Of a stretch of 64,000 nt of DNA, positions 7,706 through 14,925 are shown piece after piece. Both the position numbers and the translations under genes were made by a program. This stretch comes from Aliisedimentitalea scapharcae (GTDB lineage Bacteria > Pseudomonadota > Alphaproteobacteria > Rhodobacterales > Rhodobacteraceae), in the NCBI RefSeq assembly GCF_045277565.1, contig NZ_CP123584.1, forward strand, positions 372,001 to 436,000, in the 5' to 3' direction. The notes beneath the pieces are model-generated. The model was not told the origin of the DNA. It worked only from the letters and a program-made list of their open reading frames with translations, and did not search any database. Within the stretch, counting starts at the first letter, position 1, and each line of letters starts with the position of its first letter.

Positions 7706-8824
7706 ATGTTGGATACCAAAGACACCCGGGCGCGCACCCTTGCCGCCCGCCACTATATCCGTGCCGACGTTCTGGAGAACGAGCGCGAATTGTTCCTGCG
7801 CAGCTGGCAGCTGGCCGGTCATGTCGGGCAACTGAAAGAGCCCGGTGATTTCATCACCCTGTCGCTGTTTGATCAGAACATATTTCTGGTCCGGGACCGG
7901 TCGAACGTGGTGCAGGCGTTTTACAATGTCTGCCCGCATCGGGGTCATCAGCTGGTCGAAGGGTCGGGACACAAGGCGGTGCTGACCTGTCCGTATCATG
8001 CCTGGACCTTTGGGTTGGATGGCAATCTGCGCGGCATGCCGAAACGCGGTGGCGCGGGCGCGCCGGAACGCTCGGATGTTTGTCTGAGCGCGGTGCGGGT
8101 CGAGGAGTTGGCCGGGTTCCTGTTTGTGAACCTGGACCCCGAGGCCCAGCCGCTGGCAGAATTTGCACCCGGTTTGGCGGCGCAGATGTTGGAGCGCGTG
8201 CCCGAGCTGGTGGATCTGGTGGTCGAGGGGGACACAGCCTATGGCCACACCTATACCTGCCGGTCGAACTGGAAGGTGATGTTGGACAATTATCTGGAGT
8301 GCCATCACTGCGGCCCGGCGCATCATTCGTTTGATGACATGATGAACATCGCCCAGAACCGGTTCGAGCTGTACCAGAATTACACCTATCAATGTGCCCC
8401 CACCGCGATGAAGGCCGACAATGCGGCCTTCCGGCTGGATCTGGAGCATGACGTGCTGGAGGGGCAGTTCTGGTTCCTGTTCCCCAACACCATCTTTGGT
8501 CAGTTCCCCGGTGCGCGCGGCTTTTATGCGTCGCGGTTTGATCCGGTGACGCCGGATCTGACCGAACGGCGGTCGTTGTCGTTGACCACGGCCGCGCCCA
8601 CAGACCCGGATATGGCGGAGCGCAACCGGTTGCGCACCGAATGGTCGACGACTGTGGTGTCGGTCGAAGATCGCAACCTGTGCGAAAACGTTCAAAAGGG
8701 CATGCATCAGCGCGGGTATCAACAGGGGTGGTACATCACCGACCCGGATGCGCATGACATTTCCGAACACGCGATGCGCCATTTCCACGACATCTATCTG
8801 GCAGCGATGGGGGAAGAATCGTGA
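7706..8824 (+). CDS. Rieske non-heme iron oxygenase, alpha subunit
   Basis: 372 residues from the ATG at 7706, with GAGGA just upstream (a TTG at 7682 is less likely). The N-terminal Rieske domain has Cys76-x-His78 in CPHRGH and Cys95-x2-His98 in CPYHAW. The catalytic domain has DNYLECHHCGPAHH, giving His201 and His206 as likely iron ligands. The residue that bridges the Rieske and mononuclear centres is Asp in most ring hydroxylases but Glu (Glu198) here, as in the carnitine/glycine-betaine type oxygenases. This suggests an N-methyl or quaternary-amine substrate rather than an aromatic ring, though that is inference. No reductase or ferredoxin is nearby, so electrons must come from a protein encoded elsewhere. 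Its GTGA overlaps the next gene. Confidence 0.88.
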   Translation: MLDTKDTRARTLAARHYIRADVLENERELFLRSWQLAGHVGQLKEPGDFITLSLFDQNIFLVRDRSNVVQAFYNVCPHRGHQLVEGSGHKAVLTCPYHAWTFGLDGNLRGMPKRGGAGAPERSDVCLSAVRVEELAGFLFVNLDPEAQPLAEFAPGLAAQMLERVPELVDLVVEGDTAYGHTYTCRSNWKVMLDNYLECHHCGPAHHSFDDMMNIAQNRFELYQNYTYQCAPTAMKADNAAFRLDLEHDVLEGQFWFLFPNTIFGQFPGARGFYASRFDPVTPDLTERRSLSLTTAAPTDPDMAERNRLRTEWSTTVVSVEDRNLCENVQKGMHQRGYQQGWYITDPDAHDISEHAMRHFHDIYLAAMGEES

Positions 8825-9660
8825 AGAACATCTACACCTTTGGCGGCCAACCGGCGCGGCGCAATCTGACCGTGGCCTGTCTGCGCGCCAACAAGGCGGC
8901 CGGGGTCAAGATGACCCAGGTGTCAGCCGCGACCGAGGACGAGGCCCGCGCGTGCGAAGAGATGGGGATCGACATGATTACCATTTCGGATGTGGATTAT
9001 GACGCTGTGCGCCGGGGCGCGCCGCAGACGTTCATCACGTCCAGCCAGACCATGTGCCAGTATTACGAGCCGCAGGAATGCCTGACGGCGGCGTTGAAAT
9101 CGGCGGAAAAAGGTGCGGACGCGGTGTTCACCCCGCGCGGCATGGGCATTGTCGAACTGATCGCCAACGAAGGGTTGGCGGTGCAGGGACATGTGGGATT
9201 GGTGCCGCGCAAATCGACCCTGACCGGGGGGCTCAGAACCTATGGCAAGACCGCCGAGGAAGCGATGCAGTTGTTGGAGTGGATGCGCCGGTACGAAGAC
9301 GCAGGCGCCACGGCGGTCGAGGTCGAATGCGTGGCGGTCGAGGCATTGGCCGCGATCAATCACAAGACCACGCTGGTGACCCATTCCATCGGGGCCGGGT
9401 CGGGGGGCGACATCATCTTTTCGTTCATGGAGGACATCTGTGGTGACGTGGAAAACCCGCCCCGCCATGCCAAGGCCTGGGGCGATGTGGGGTCGATCCG
9501 CAAGGCGTTGGCCGCCGAACGGGACAAGGCGTTGACCGGGTATCGCACGGATGTGCAATCGGGGGTTTTCCCCGATGCCGACCATACGGTTTCGATGCTG
9601 CCGGGCGAGGCCGACAAGCTGGCCGAGGCGTTGCACGGGTGGAAGACACTGCACCAATAG
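8821..9660 (+). CDS. PanB-like (ketopantoate hydroxymethyltransferase superfamily) protein with altered active site
   Basis: 279 residues from the GTG at 8821, overlapping the oxygenase stop by 4 bp. It aligns through its length with PanB of the isocitrate lyase/PEP mutase superfamily: MGIDMITISD for the first strand, VRRGAP, VQGHVGLVP, AVEVECVAVEAL (retaining the Glu of ECVP) and SIGAGSGGDI. Compared with my memory of E. coli PanB, the Mg2+-binding Asp84 position in LLADLPFM reads ITSSQTMC (Ser), and the substrate-binding Lys112 in VKIEGG reads VFTPRG (Phe). These changes make standard ketopantoate synthesis unlikely. It probably catalyses another C-C bond formation or cleavage in the pathway of the neighbouring oxygenase and aldolases. 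An ordinary PanB is the alternative reading. Confidence 0.75.
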   Translation: MKNIYTFGGQPARRNLTVACLRANKAAGVKMTQVSAATEDEARACEEMGIDMITISDVDYDAVRRGAPQTFITSSQTMCQYYEPQECLTAALKSAEKGADAVFTPRGMGIVELIANEGLAVQGHVGLVPRKSTLTGGLRTYGKTAEEAMQLLEWMRRYEDAGATAVEVECVAVEALAAINHKTTLVTHSIGAGSGGDIIFSFMEDICGDVENPPRHAKAWGDVGSIRKALAAERDKALTGYRTDVQSGVFPDADHTVSMLPGEADKLAEALHGWKTLHQ

Positions 9661-9796
9661 GCGTGCCAGACGACAGTCAATATGGGTGCCAGAGCGCCTG
9701 ACCTGAAACCGACACGACACAGATGTCGCACACTCTTTGAGGGACTCTTGCCCCATGGGCGGGCCCTGAAGTGATGGACAGCAAGGAGATGCCAAA

Positions 9797-10828
9797 ATGT
9801 CCGACACCACATCCTCTTCGCAGCAGCTCACCGGGCCCGTATCGGGTGCGCAGGTGGAAAACATGACGCGCGAGTGGAACTATCACCCCGAGTTACCGTT
9901 ACAGGATTCGTCCGTTTTCAAATGGCCGCCCAACCCGGTTTTTCTGGCCGGTTGGCTGACGCGCAATTGGTTGATGCTGAGCGAACGGGTGATGATGGCC
10001 ATTGTCGCCGTTGGCCTGTGGTATTTCTTTTACCCCTCGCTGGAGGTTACACAGACATTTGCCTGGGGCTGGATCGCCCAGATCTGGATCGTGAATTTTG
10101 CCATGATCTGCCTGTTTGCAGGCAGTCTGCATTGGTATTTCTACATGCGCAAAGGGCAGGGAAAGAAGCTGAAATTTGACCATCGTCCCCAGGGCACCAG
10201 CAACAAGCTGTGGAATTTCAGCGATCAGGTGCATGACAACATGTTCTGGTCGCTGGGGTCGGGCGTGTTGCAATTGACCGGGTTTCAGGCGGTCAGCATG
10301 TGGCTGATGGCGAACGGGTATACCCCAACCATCACATTTTCCGAAAACCCGGTCTGGTTCCTGGGGTTCCTGGTGATCATTCCGATGTGGTCGGCCTTCC
10401 ATTTCTATTGGGCGCATCGCCTGTTGCATCAGCCATTCCTGTACAAACGCGTGCATGCGCTGCACCACCGCAATGTGAACATCGGTCCGTGGTCGGGGTT
10501 TTCGATGCATCCGGTGGAACATTTCCTGTATCTGTCGACACTGTGCATCCATTGGATCGTGCCCAGCCATCCGATCCATCTGTATTTCCATATCGTGTTT
10601 CAGGGCCCTGGTGCTGCGATGTCGCATACCGGATACGAGGATCTGGTGATCAAGGACAAACGCAGCCTAGCGCTGGGCACATTCTATCATCAGCTGCACC
10701 ACCGGTATTACGAATGCAACTATGGCAATCAGGAAATGCCCTGTGACCGCTGGTTTGGCACGTTCCACGATGGCTCGCCCGAGGCAACAGCCGTGACGCG
10801 GGCCCGCAAGAAGCGAATGTTCGGCTGA
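9797..10828 (+). CDS. Sterol desaturase/fatty acid hydroxylase family membrane di-iron enzyme
   Basis: 343 residues from the ATG at 9797 with AAGGAG before it. Several membrane segments are visible (around residues 62-80, 93-115, 150-165, 185-205). The eight-histidine di-iron pattern is present: HRLLH near 210, HALHH near 222, HPVEH near 238 and HQLHH near 296 followed by RYYECNYG. The family hydroxylates or desaturates lipids, sterols or other hydrophobic compounds with O2. It lies 136 bp after the PanB-like gene and is probably in the same transcription unit, but the gap leaves room for its own promoter. The substrate is unknown. A strong hairpin follows the gene. Confidence 0.88.
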   Translation: MSDTTSSSQQLTGPVSGAQVENMTREWNYHPELPLQDSSVFKWPPNPVFLAGWLTRNWLMLSERVMMAIVAVGLWYFFYPSLEVTQTFAWGWIAQIWIVNFAMICLFAGSLHWYFYMRKGQGKKLKFDHRPQGTSNKLWNFSDQVHDNMFWSLGSGVLQLTGFQAVSMWLMANGYTPTITFSENPVWFLGFLVIIPMWSAFHFYWAHRLLHQPFLYKRVHALHHRNVNIGPWSGFSMHPVEHFLYLSTLCIHWIVPSHPIHLYFHIVFQGPGAAMSHTGYEDLVIKDKRSLALGTFYHQLHHRYYECNYGNQEMPCDRWFGTFHDGSPEATAVTRARKKRMFG

Positions 10829-10834
10829 GAAAAC

Positions 10835-10863
10835 GACACCCGGTCGGTCAGTGGCCGGGTGTC
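10835..10863. terminator. Bidirectional hairpin between convergent genes
   Basis: GACACCCGG at 10835-10843 pairs perfectly with CCGGGTGTC at 10855-10863. It separates the hydroxylase gene from the convergent GlxA-type regulator and is preceded by an A-run, so it could terminate on the minus strand with a U-tract and also stop plus-strand transcripts. Confidence 0.7.
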
Positions 10864-10866
10864 ATC

Positions 10867-11811
10867 CTATTGCCCGGTCGATCGCAGGGATCGGGGCGTC
10901 ACCCCGAATTCGGTGCGAAAGGCGCGGGTCAGGGCGCTGGGGTCCTCGTAGCCGCTGCGCAGGGCAATTTCGGCAACGCTCAGACCTGTTTCCAGCACCA
11001 GTTTGCGGGCCTGTATCAGGCGAAGCCTGCGATAGATTGCCTGGGGTGTGGCCCCCAGTTCTGATCGCATCCGGGATTCGAGATCTTTTTGACTGCGCCC
11101 GGTCTGACGGGCGATGGCCCCGATGGGCAAGGGGTGCTCCAGATGTGCCTGCATCACCGCAATGGCCCGGGCCACCGATTTTGATCGCCCCATCAGGGTG
11201 CCCTGCTCGCCGGTGGCTTCGGGGCTCATGAACAATGTGGCCACTTCCAGCCGCAGGGCCTGGCCCTGTTGCTGGCTGATCAGCTCCAGAATAGTTTCAA
11301 AGGCGGCCAGCGCACCGGAACAGGTGATGCGATTGCCGTCCTGAACGTGGCGCACCCGTTCGGCGTCGACATCGGGAAAGGTTTCGGTAAAGCGGTTCAG
11401 CTCTTCCCAGTGGATGGTAGCGCGGCGCCCGTCCAACAGCCCGGCGGTGGCGAGCAACCATGCCCCGGTATCAAAGCCCGCCATCACACGGTACCTGCGG
11501 TCCGCCGCCCGCAGGGCCCGGTTTGCACCAACGGTGGCATGGCGCAGGAAATCATAGCTGGGCATGGCAATCAGGATGTCGCCGCTGCATTCGGACAGCT
11601 TGGCATGGGCCCGCACCTCCATCCCCGACGACGACACAGCCGGCGCGCCATCCAGTGTCAGGAACCGCCATTCATAAACCGATCGCGCAGCAAATTCATT
11701 GGCCGCCCGCAGCGGTTCGACCGTATTGGCCAGACACAGGGCGGAAAAGGCGTCGAACAACAGCACGTCAACCTGTTGCGTGGCCATCGGATCAGAGTGC
11801 CATTTCTGCAT
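10867..11811 (-). CDS. GlxA family regulator (DJ-1/PfpI-like domain plus AraC helix-turn-helix)
   Basis: 314 residues from the ATG at 11809-11811 (an inner ATG at 11787 would give 306). The first 190 residues form a DJ-1/PfpI-type glutamine-amidotransferase-like domain: VDVLLFDAFSALCLANTVEPL, the elbow region FDTGAWLLATAGLLDGRRATIHW, and TCSGALAAFETIL. The last 95 residues contain two AraC helix-turn-helix motifs, ending EIALRSGYEDPSALTRAFR. This architecture is shared with GbdR, SouR and CdhR, which control glycine-betaine, sarcosine and carnitine catabolism, as well as with regulators of other pathways. Convergent with the hydroxylase gene; together with the Glu-bridged Rieske oxygenase it points to an N-methylated substrate. 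Confidence 0.9.
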   Translation of the reverse strand: MQKWHSDPMATQQVDVLLFDAFSALCLANTVEPLRAANEFAARSVYEWRFLTLDGAPAVSSSGMEVRAHAKLSECSGDILIAMPSYDFLRHATVGANRALRAADRRYRVMAGFDTGAWLLATAGLLDGRRATIHWEELNRFTETFPDVDAERVRHVQDGNRITCSGALAAFETILELISQQQGQALRLEVATLFMSPEATGEQGTLMGRSKSVARAIAVMQAHLEHPLPIGAIARQTGRSQKDLESRMRSELGATPQAIYRRLRLIQARKLVLETGLSVAEIALRSGYEDPSALTRAFRTEFGVTPRSLRSTGQ

Positions 11812-11847
11812 GAGCCGGGTCTAACCCTGCACGGTCCATGGGACAAG

Positions 11848-12483
11848 TCAGGTTTTGCGGAACAGGGCAATCAACGCGGTGTCATCCCGGTGCGGGCCGG
11901 TGGCGCGGTCGCCATAGATCCGGTGTTCGGGCAGGGACAGGTTGTGAATGCGTCGATCTGATTGAAGTTGGTCAAACATCTCGGCAAATCCACGGTCCTG
12001 AAAATGCCGCGCGTTGATCGACAGGGAAAACAGCGCATCACGTCGGGCAATGCGCAGCAGCAGCGGAATGGCGTCGGGCCCGACATGGCCATGGGTAAAG
12101 GTGCCAGAGGATACGAACCCGGCATAGCTGTCGCGCGGCATCGGCACGCCCTGCATCAGGTTCGCTTCGATGGCGTCGCGATAGATGTCCTTGCGCAGGG
12201 CCTGTTCCAGCATATCGGGGCTGATGTCTGTGGCGTCGATGGTCCGAATTCCCAATTGGGTGAGCCAGAACCCGCACAGCCCGGTCCCGGCACCGATGTC
12301 CAGCACGGGTCCGCGGCCGCTGGCGTTGACGAAACAGCGCGCGGTGATTTCCGGCAGCAGATAATCCTGATCCGCGGCAAAATTCTGATCATAGGATTCC
12401 GCCCAATCGGCATACAGCTGCTTTGCCCCCTCGGGGGTGTCCAGCGCATAGGCGGACTGTAGATCAGGGTTTGCGCGTTTCAT
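11848..12483 (-). CDS. Class I SAM-dependent methyltransferase
   Basis: 211 residues. The Rossmann-fold SAM site is clear: VLDIGAGTGLCGFWL (motif I) near residue 60 and IDATDISPDMLEQA (motif II acidic residue) near residue 82. YADWAESYDQNF near residue 25 is common in small-molecule and lipid methyltransferases of the Methyltransf_11/25 type. Acceptor unknown. It lies 36 bp downstream of the GlxA-type regulator on the same strand and is divergent from the epimerase-like gene at 12558. Both neighbours being metabolic, it may be part of the same accessory block, but that is not established. Confidence 0.85.
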   Translation of the reverse strand: MKRANPDLQSAYALDTPEGAKQLYADWAESYDQNFAADQDYLLPEITARCFVNASGRGPVLDIGAGTGLCGFWLTQLGIRTIDATDISPDMLEQALRKDIYRDAIEANLMQGVPMPRDSYAGFVSSGTFTHGHVGPDAIPLLLRIARRDALFSLSINARHFQDRGFAEMFDQLQSDRRIHNLSLPEHRIYGDRATGPHRDDTALIALFRKT

Positions 12484-12557
12484 GCAGACATGAAAAGGGG
12501 GTTTTGGATTCGAATCAAGTCTTGCGCTTGGTGCCGCATCGCAGCATCAATAGGCGT

Positions 12558-13394
12558 ATGAATAAAACGCTTCTGTGTCTTGGATTTGGTTACTCGGCGC
12601 GAGCGCTGGCGCAACAGCTGGTGCCGCAGGGATGGCGAGTCATCGGAACCACCCGTGATCGTCTGGCCCCTGTTGATGGGGTTGAAGTGCTGCAATGGCC
12701 GGGGGACGAGATCCCGTTGGACGGTGTCACCCATATCCTGAGTTCGATTGCACCAACTGCTCAGGGCGATCCGATCCTGATTGAGATGCGCGACCAGATT
12801 GCACGCGCGCCGGATCTGGAATGGGTCGGGTATCTGTCCACCACCGCCGTTTACGGAGATCGGGGTGGCGATTGGGTTGACGAGGCATCGGATCTGAGCC
12901 CGGCCAGCCCGCGTGGACAGTGGCGTGTGGATGCCGAACGCGCCTGGCAGGCCATCGACGGTCTGCCGCTGCACATATTTCGGCTGGCCGGGATCTATGG
13001 CCCCGGGCGTGGTCCGTTTTCCAAGCTGAAGTCGGGCAACCTGCGCCGGATCATCAAATCGGGACAGGTCTTTTCGCGGATTCATGTGGATGACATCGCC
13101 CAGGTTCTGGTGGCGTCGATGACACAACCCAATCCGGGCGCAATTTATAACGTCTGTGACGATGAACCGGTGCCGCCGCAGGATGTCATCGGCTATGCCG
13201 CCGAATTGCAGGGGCTGCCCTTGCCCCCCGAAGTTGCGTTTGAGGACGCGGATATGACCCCGATGGCGCGCAGTTTCTATTCGGAAAACAAACGCGTGCG
13301 CAATGATCGGATCAAGGACGAGCTGGGCGTGCAGTTGATTTATCCGGACTATCGGACCGGGTTAGAGGCGCTGGTTGCGGCGGAAAGCATCTAG
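12558..13394 (+). CDS. NAD(P)-dependent epimerase/dehydratase-like protein (extended SDR)
   Basis: 278 residues from the ATG at 12558; the longer upstream ORF overlaps the divergent methyltransferase. The N terminus has the dinucleotide motif LGFGYSARALAQ, and the middle has YLSTTAVYGDRGG and IFRLAGIYGPGR. Together with DDIAQVLVASM and YNVCDDEPV these are typical of the atypical extended SDR group that includes E. coli YeeZ. The classical YxxxK catalytic pair is not obvious in its usual place: the region after STTAVYG runs WRVDAERAWQA, without the Tyr/Lys spacing. Function unknown; a nucleotide-sugar or cofactor-related role is possible. Confidence 0.82.
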   Translation: MNKTLLCLGFGYSARALAQQLVPQGWRVIGTTRDRLAPVDGVEVLQWPGDEIPLDGVTHILSSIAPTAQGDPILIEMRDQIARAPDLEWVGYLSTTAVYGDRGGDWVDEASDLSPASPRGQWRVDAERAWQAIDGLPLHIFRLAGIYGPGRGPFSKLKSGNLRRIIKSGQVFSRIHVDDIAQVLVASMTQPNPGAIYNVCDDEPVPPQDVIGYAAELQGLPLPPEVAFEDADMTPMARSFYSENKRVRNDRIKDELGVQLIYPDYRTGLEALVAAESI

Positions 13395-13481
13395 GATCAA
13401 TTTGCGACATGCCTGTGCCGGAACTGGAAGGGATCGTGCCTGTTTTCTCTGCCTAGCTTGAGCGGAAGAGGGAGGACGATG

Positions 13482-14195
13482 ATGCAGTTTTGGGATGAAC
13501 GGGTTGAATTGGCGGCAGTGCTGCGGCTGGCGGCGCGGGGCGGCTGGCAGCGTGGCGTGGACAATCATTTTTCGCTGGCGGTGGGGGATGGATTGTTTCT
13601 GGTCAACGCCCGCGGTCTGCATTGGTCCGAAGTCACGGCGTCCAATCTGTTGTTGCTGGATCATGATGGGTCCGTGATCGAAGGTGACGGTACGGTCGAG
13701 GCGTCGGCGTTCTACATCCATTCCCACATCCATCGCACGGTGCCATCGGCGACCTGTGTGCTGCATGCCCATCCCACGTATGCGACCGCGCTGGGCTGTG
13801 TCACCGGTGGGCGGCTGGAAAATTGCCATCAGGACGCGCTGCGGTTTTATGGGCGGGTCGCCTATGATGATGGGTTCAATGGCTCGGCCTTTGGCGATGA
13901 CGAAGGCAGCCGGATCGCCAATACCATCGGCAATGGGTCCATCGTGGTAATGGCGCATCACGGAATCACGGTCGTCGGCCCGAGCGTGGCCAAGGCCTAT
14001 GATGATTTTTACAATTTCGAGGTCGCCTGTGAATATCAGATCACGGCGATGTCGACGGGCCAACCGTTGGCCATCATGCCCGAAGCGCAGGCCGCGAAAC
14101 TGGCCCCGACCATGTTCGACGACGAACAGACCAACATGCATTTCGCCGCAATGCTGCGGATGCTGGACCGCGAAGAGCCGGAGTATGCGCATTAG
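13482..14195 (+). CDS. Class II aldolase/adducin family protein (second copy)
   Basis: 237 residues from the ATG at 13482, with GGAGG at 13471-13475; the adjacent ATG at 13479 is possible but very close to the ribosome site. It resembles the first copy at 6881-7636 along its length (DNHFSLAV, IHSHIHR, VLHAHPTYAT, MAHHGITVVG, YNFEVACEYQI), and keeps the three metal-binding histidines. As in that copy, the position of the catalytic Glu of fuculose-phosphate aldolase appears to be Ala (EASAFYIH). The two are clearly paralogues, not recent duplicates. Its neighbours are the SDR gene upstream and the nuclease-like gene 37 bp downstream on the same strand. Substrate unknown. Confidence 0.85.
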   Translation: MQFWDERVELAAVLRLAARGGWQRGVDNHFSLAVGDGLFLVNARGLHWSEVTASNLLLLDHDGSVIEGDGTVEASAFYIHSHIHRTVPSATCVLHAHPTYATALGCVTGGRLENCHQDALRFYGRVAYDDGFNGSAFGDDEGSRIANTIGNGSIVVMAHHGITVVGPSVAKAYDDFYNFEVACEYQITAMSTGQPLAIMPEAQAAKLAPTMFDDEQTNMHFAAMLRMLDREEPEYAH

Positions 14196-14232
14196 CGATC
14201 AGGGCGAACAGCAGAGCAGAAGGGAAAGCGAT

Positions 14233-14925
14233 ATGGATGACGCGGCCTTTCAGGCGTATCTTCAATCGTCGTTGAACCCGCTGCATGCCTATTTACGCAT
14301 TGCCCGCACGATGCAGGCAATTTGGCTGGATCAATGCGCCGAAGAAGGGCGTCCGGTTGATCAAGTGGCCTTTGCCGATCTGGCGGAGAAGATCACATTT
14401 GAATCCCGCGCCCGAGCGCTGGAGATGCGTGGGATGACGGATTGTTTTGTCCACATCCAGTCACAGGGGTTGGAGTTTCTGTATTACAACGACCTGGCGG
14501 GGACATTCTGGGGGTATGACGGCGTCGCTATTCAGCCCAATGGGCGACCCGTAATCTATGAGGCCAAGGCAACGGCGCGTCCAATTGCAAAAAGCGCGGG
14601 TCGATATCTGCGCAAGACACGTCACAAGGGGCGTCAATTGGGGTGGGAGTGGTGCTGGTCAACATTGACGGAATGCGCCTGTCTGGGGGCAAGCGCCTAT
14701 GTTTTTCTGGCGCTGGTCCGCCCCATGATCGAAGGGCGATGCGATCGTCGGCTGCTGGTGTCCCGCTGTCAGTGGGATGGGGCCGATTGGGACAGTTGCG
14801 AAATCCGCGTGTTCAACGAAGACGAGCTGATGCCCGCAGATCGGGAGCCGTTTGATTTTGTCAAACAGCGGGAATGGTTGAAAGAGATCGACCGCGCGTG
14901 CCCCGAGGAACGCCCGAGGCCGTGA
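14233..14925 (+). CDS. Unrecognised protein with a possible PD-(D/E)XK nuclease motif
   Basis: 230 residues from the ATG at 14233 (AGGGAAAG upstream; an in-frame ATG at 14185 would overlap the aldolase end). I do not recognise the family. The middle reads YDGVAIQPNGRPVIYEAKAT: Asp96 in one strand, then Glu110-x-Lys112 in the next, with RQLGWEW at residues 134-140. This order (D, ExK, then Q-hydrophobic-x-x-W) is the pattern of PD-(D/E)XK nuclease folds, including those in polymorphic toxins. The first 80 residues appear helical. It is unusually rich in Cys and Trp (about 9 each). No immunity-like or secretion partner is adjacent, and it ends exactly one base before the convergent dxs stop. 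A non-nuclease role is equally possible. Confidence 0.55.
   Translation: MDDAAFQAYLQSSLNPLHAYLRIARTMQAIWLDQCAEEGRPVDQVAFADLAEKITFESRARALEMRGMTDCFVHIQSQGLEFLYYNDLAGTFWGYDGVAIQPNGRPVIYEAKATARPIAKSAGRYLRKTRHKGRQLGWEWCWSTLTECACLGASAYVFLALVRPMIEGRCDRRLLVSRCQWDGADWDSCEIRVFNEDELMPADREPFDFVKQREWLKEIDRACPEERPRP

Noticed and set aside
6863..8788. Antisense ORF of 641 codons opposite the aldolase and Rieske genes
   Set aside because: The sense strand has unmistakable family motifs and ribosome sites; the antisense product has none.
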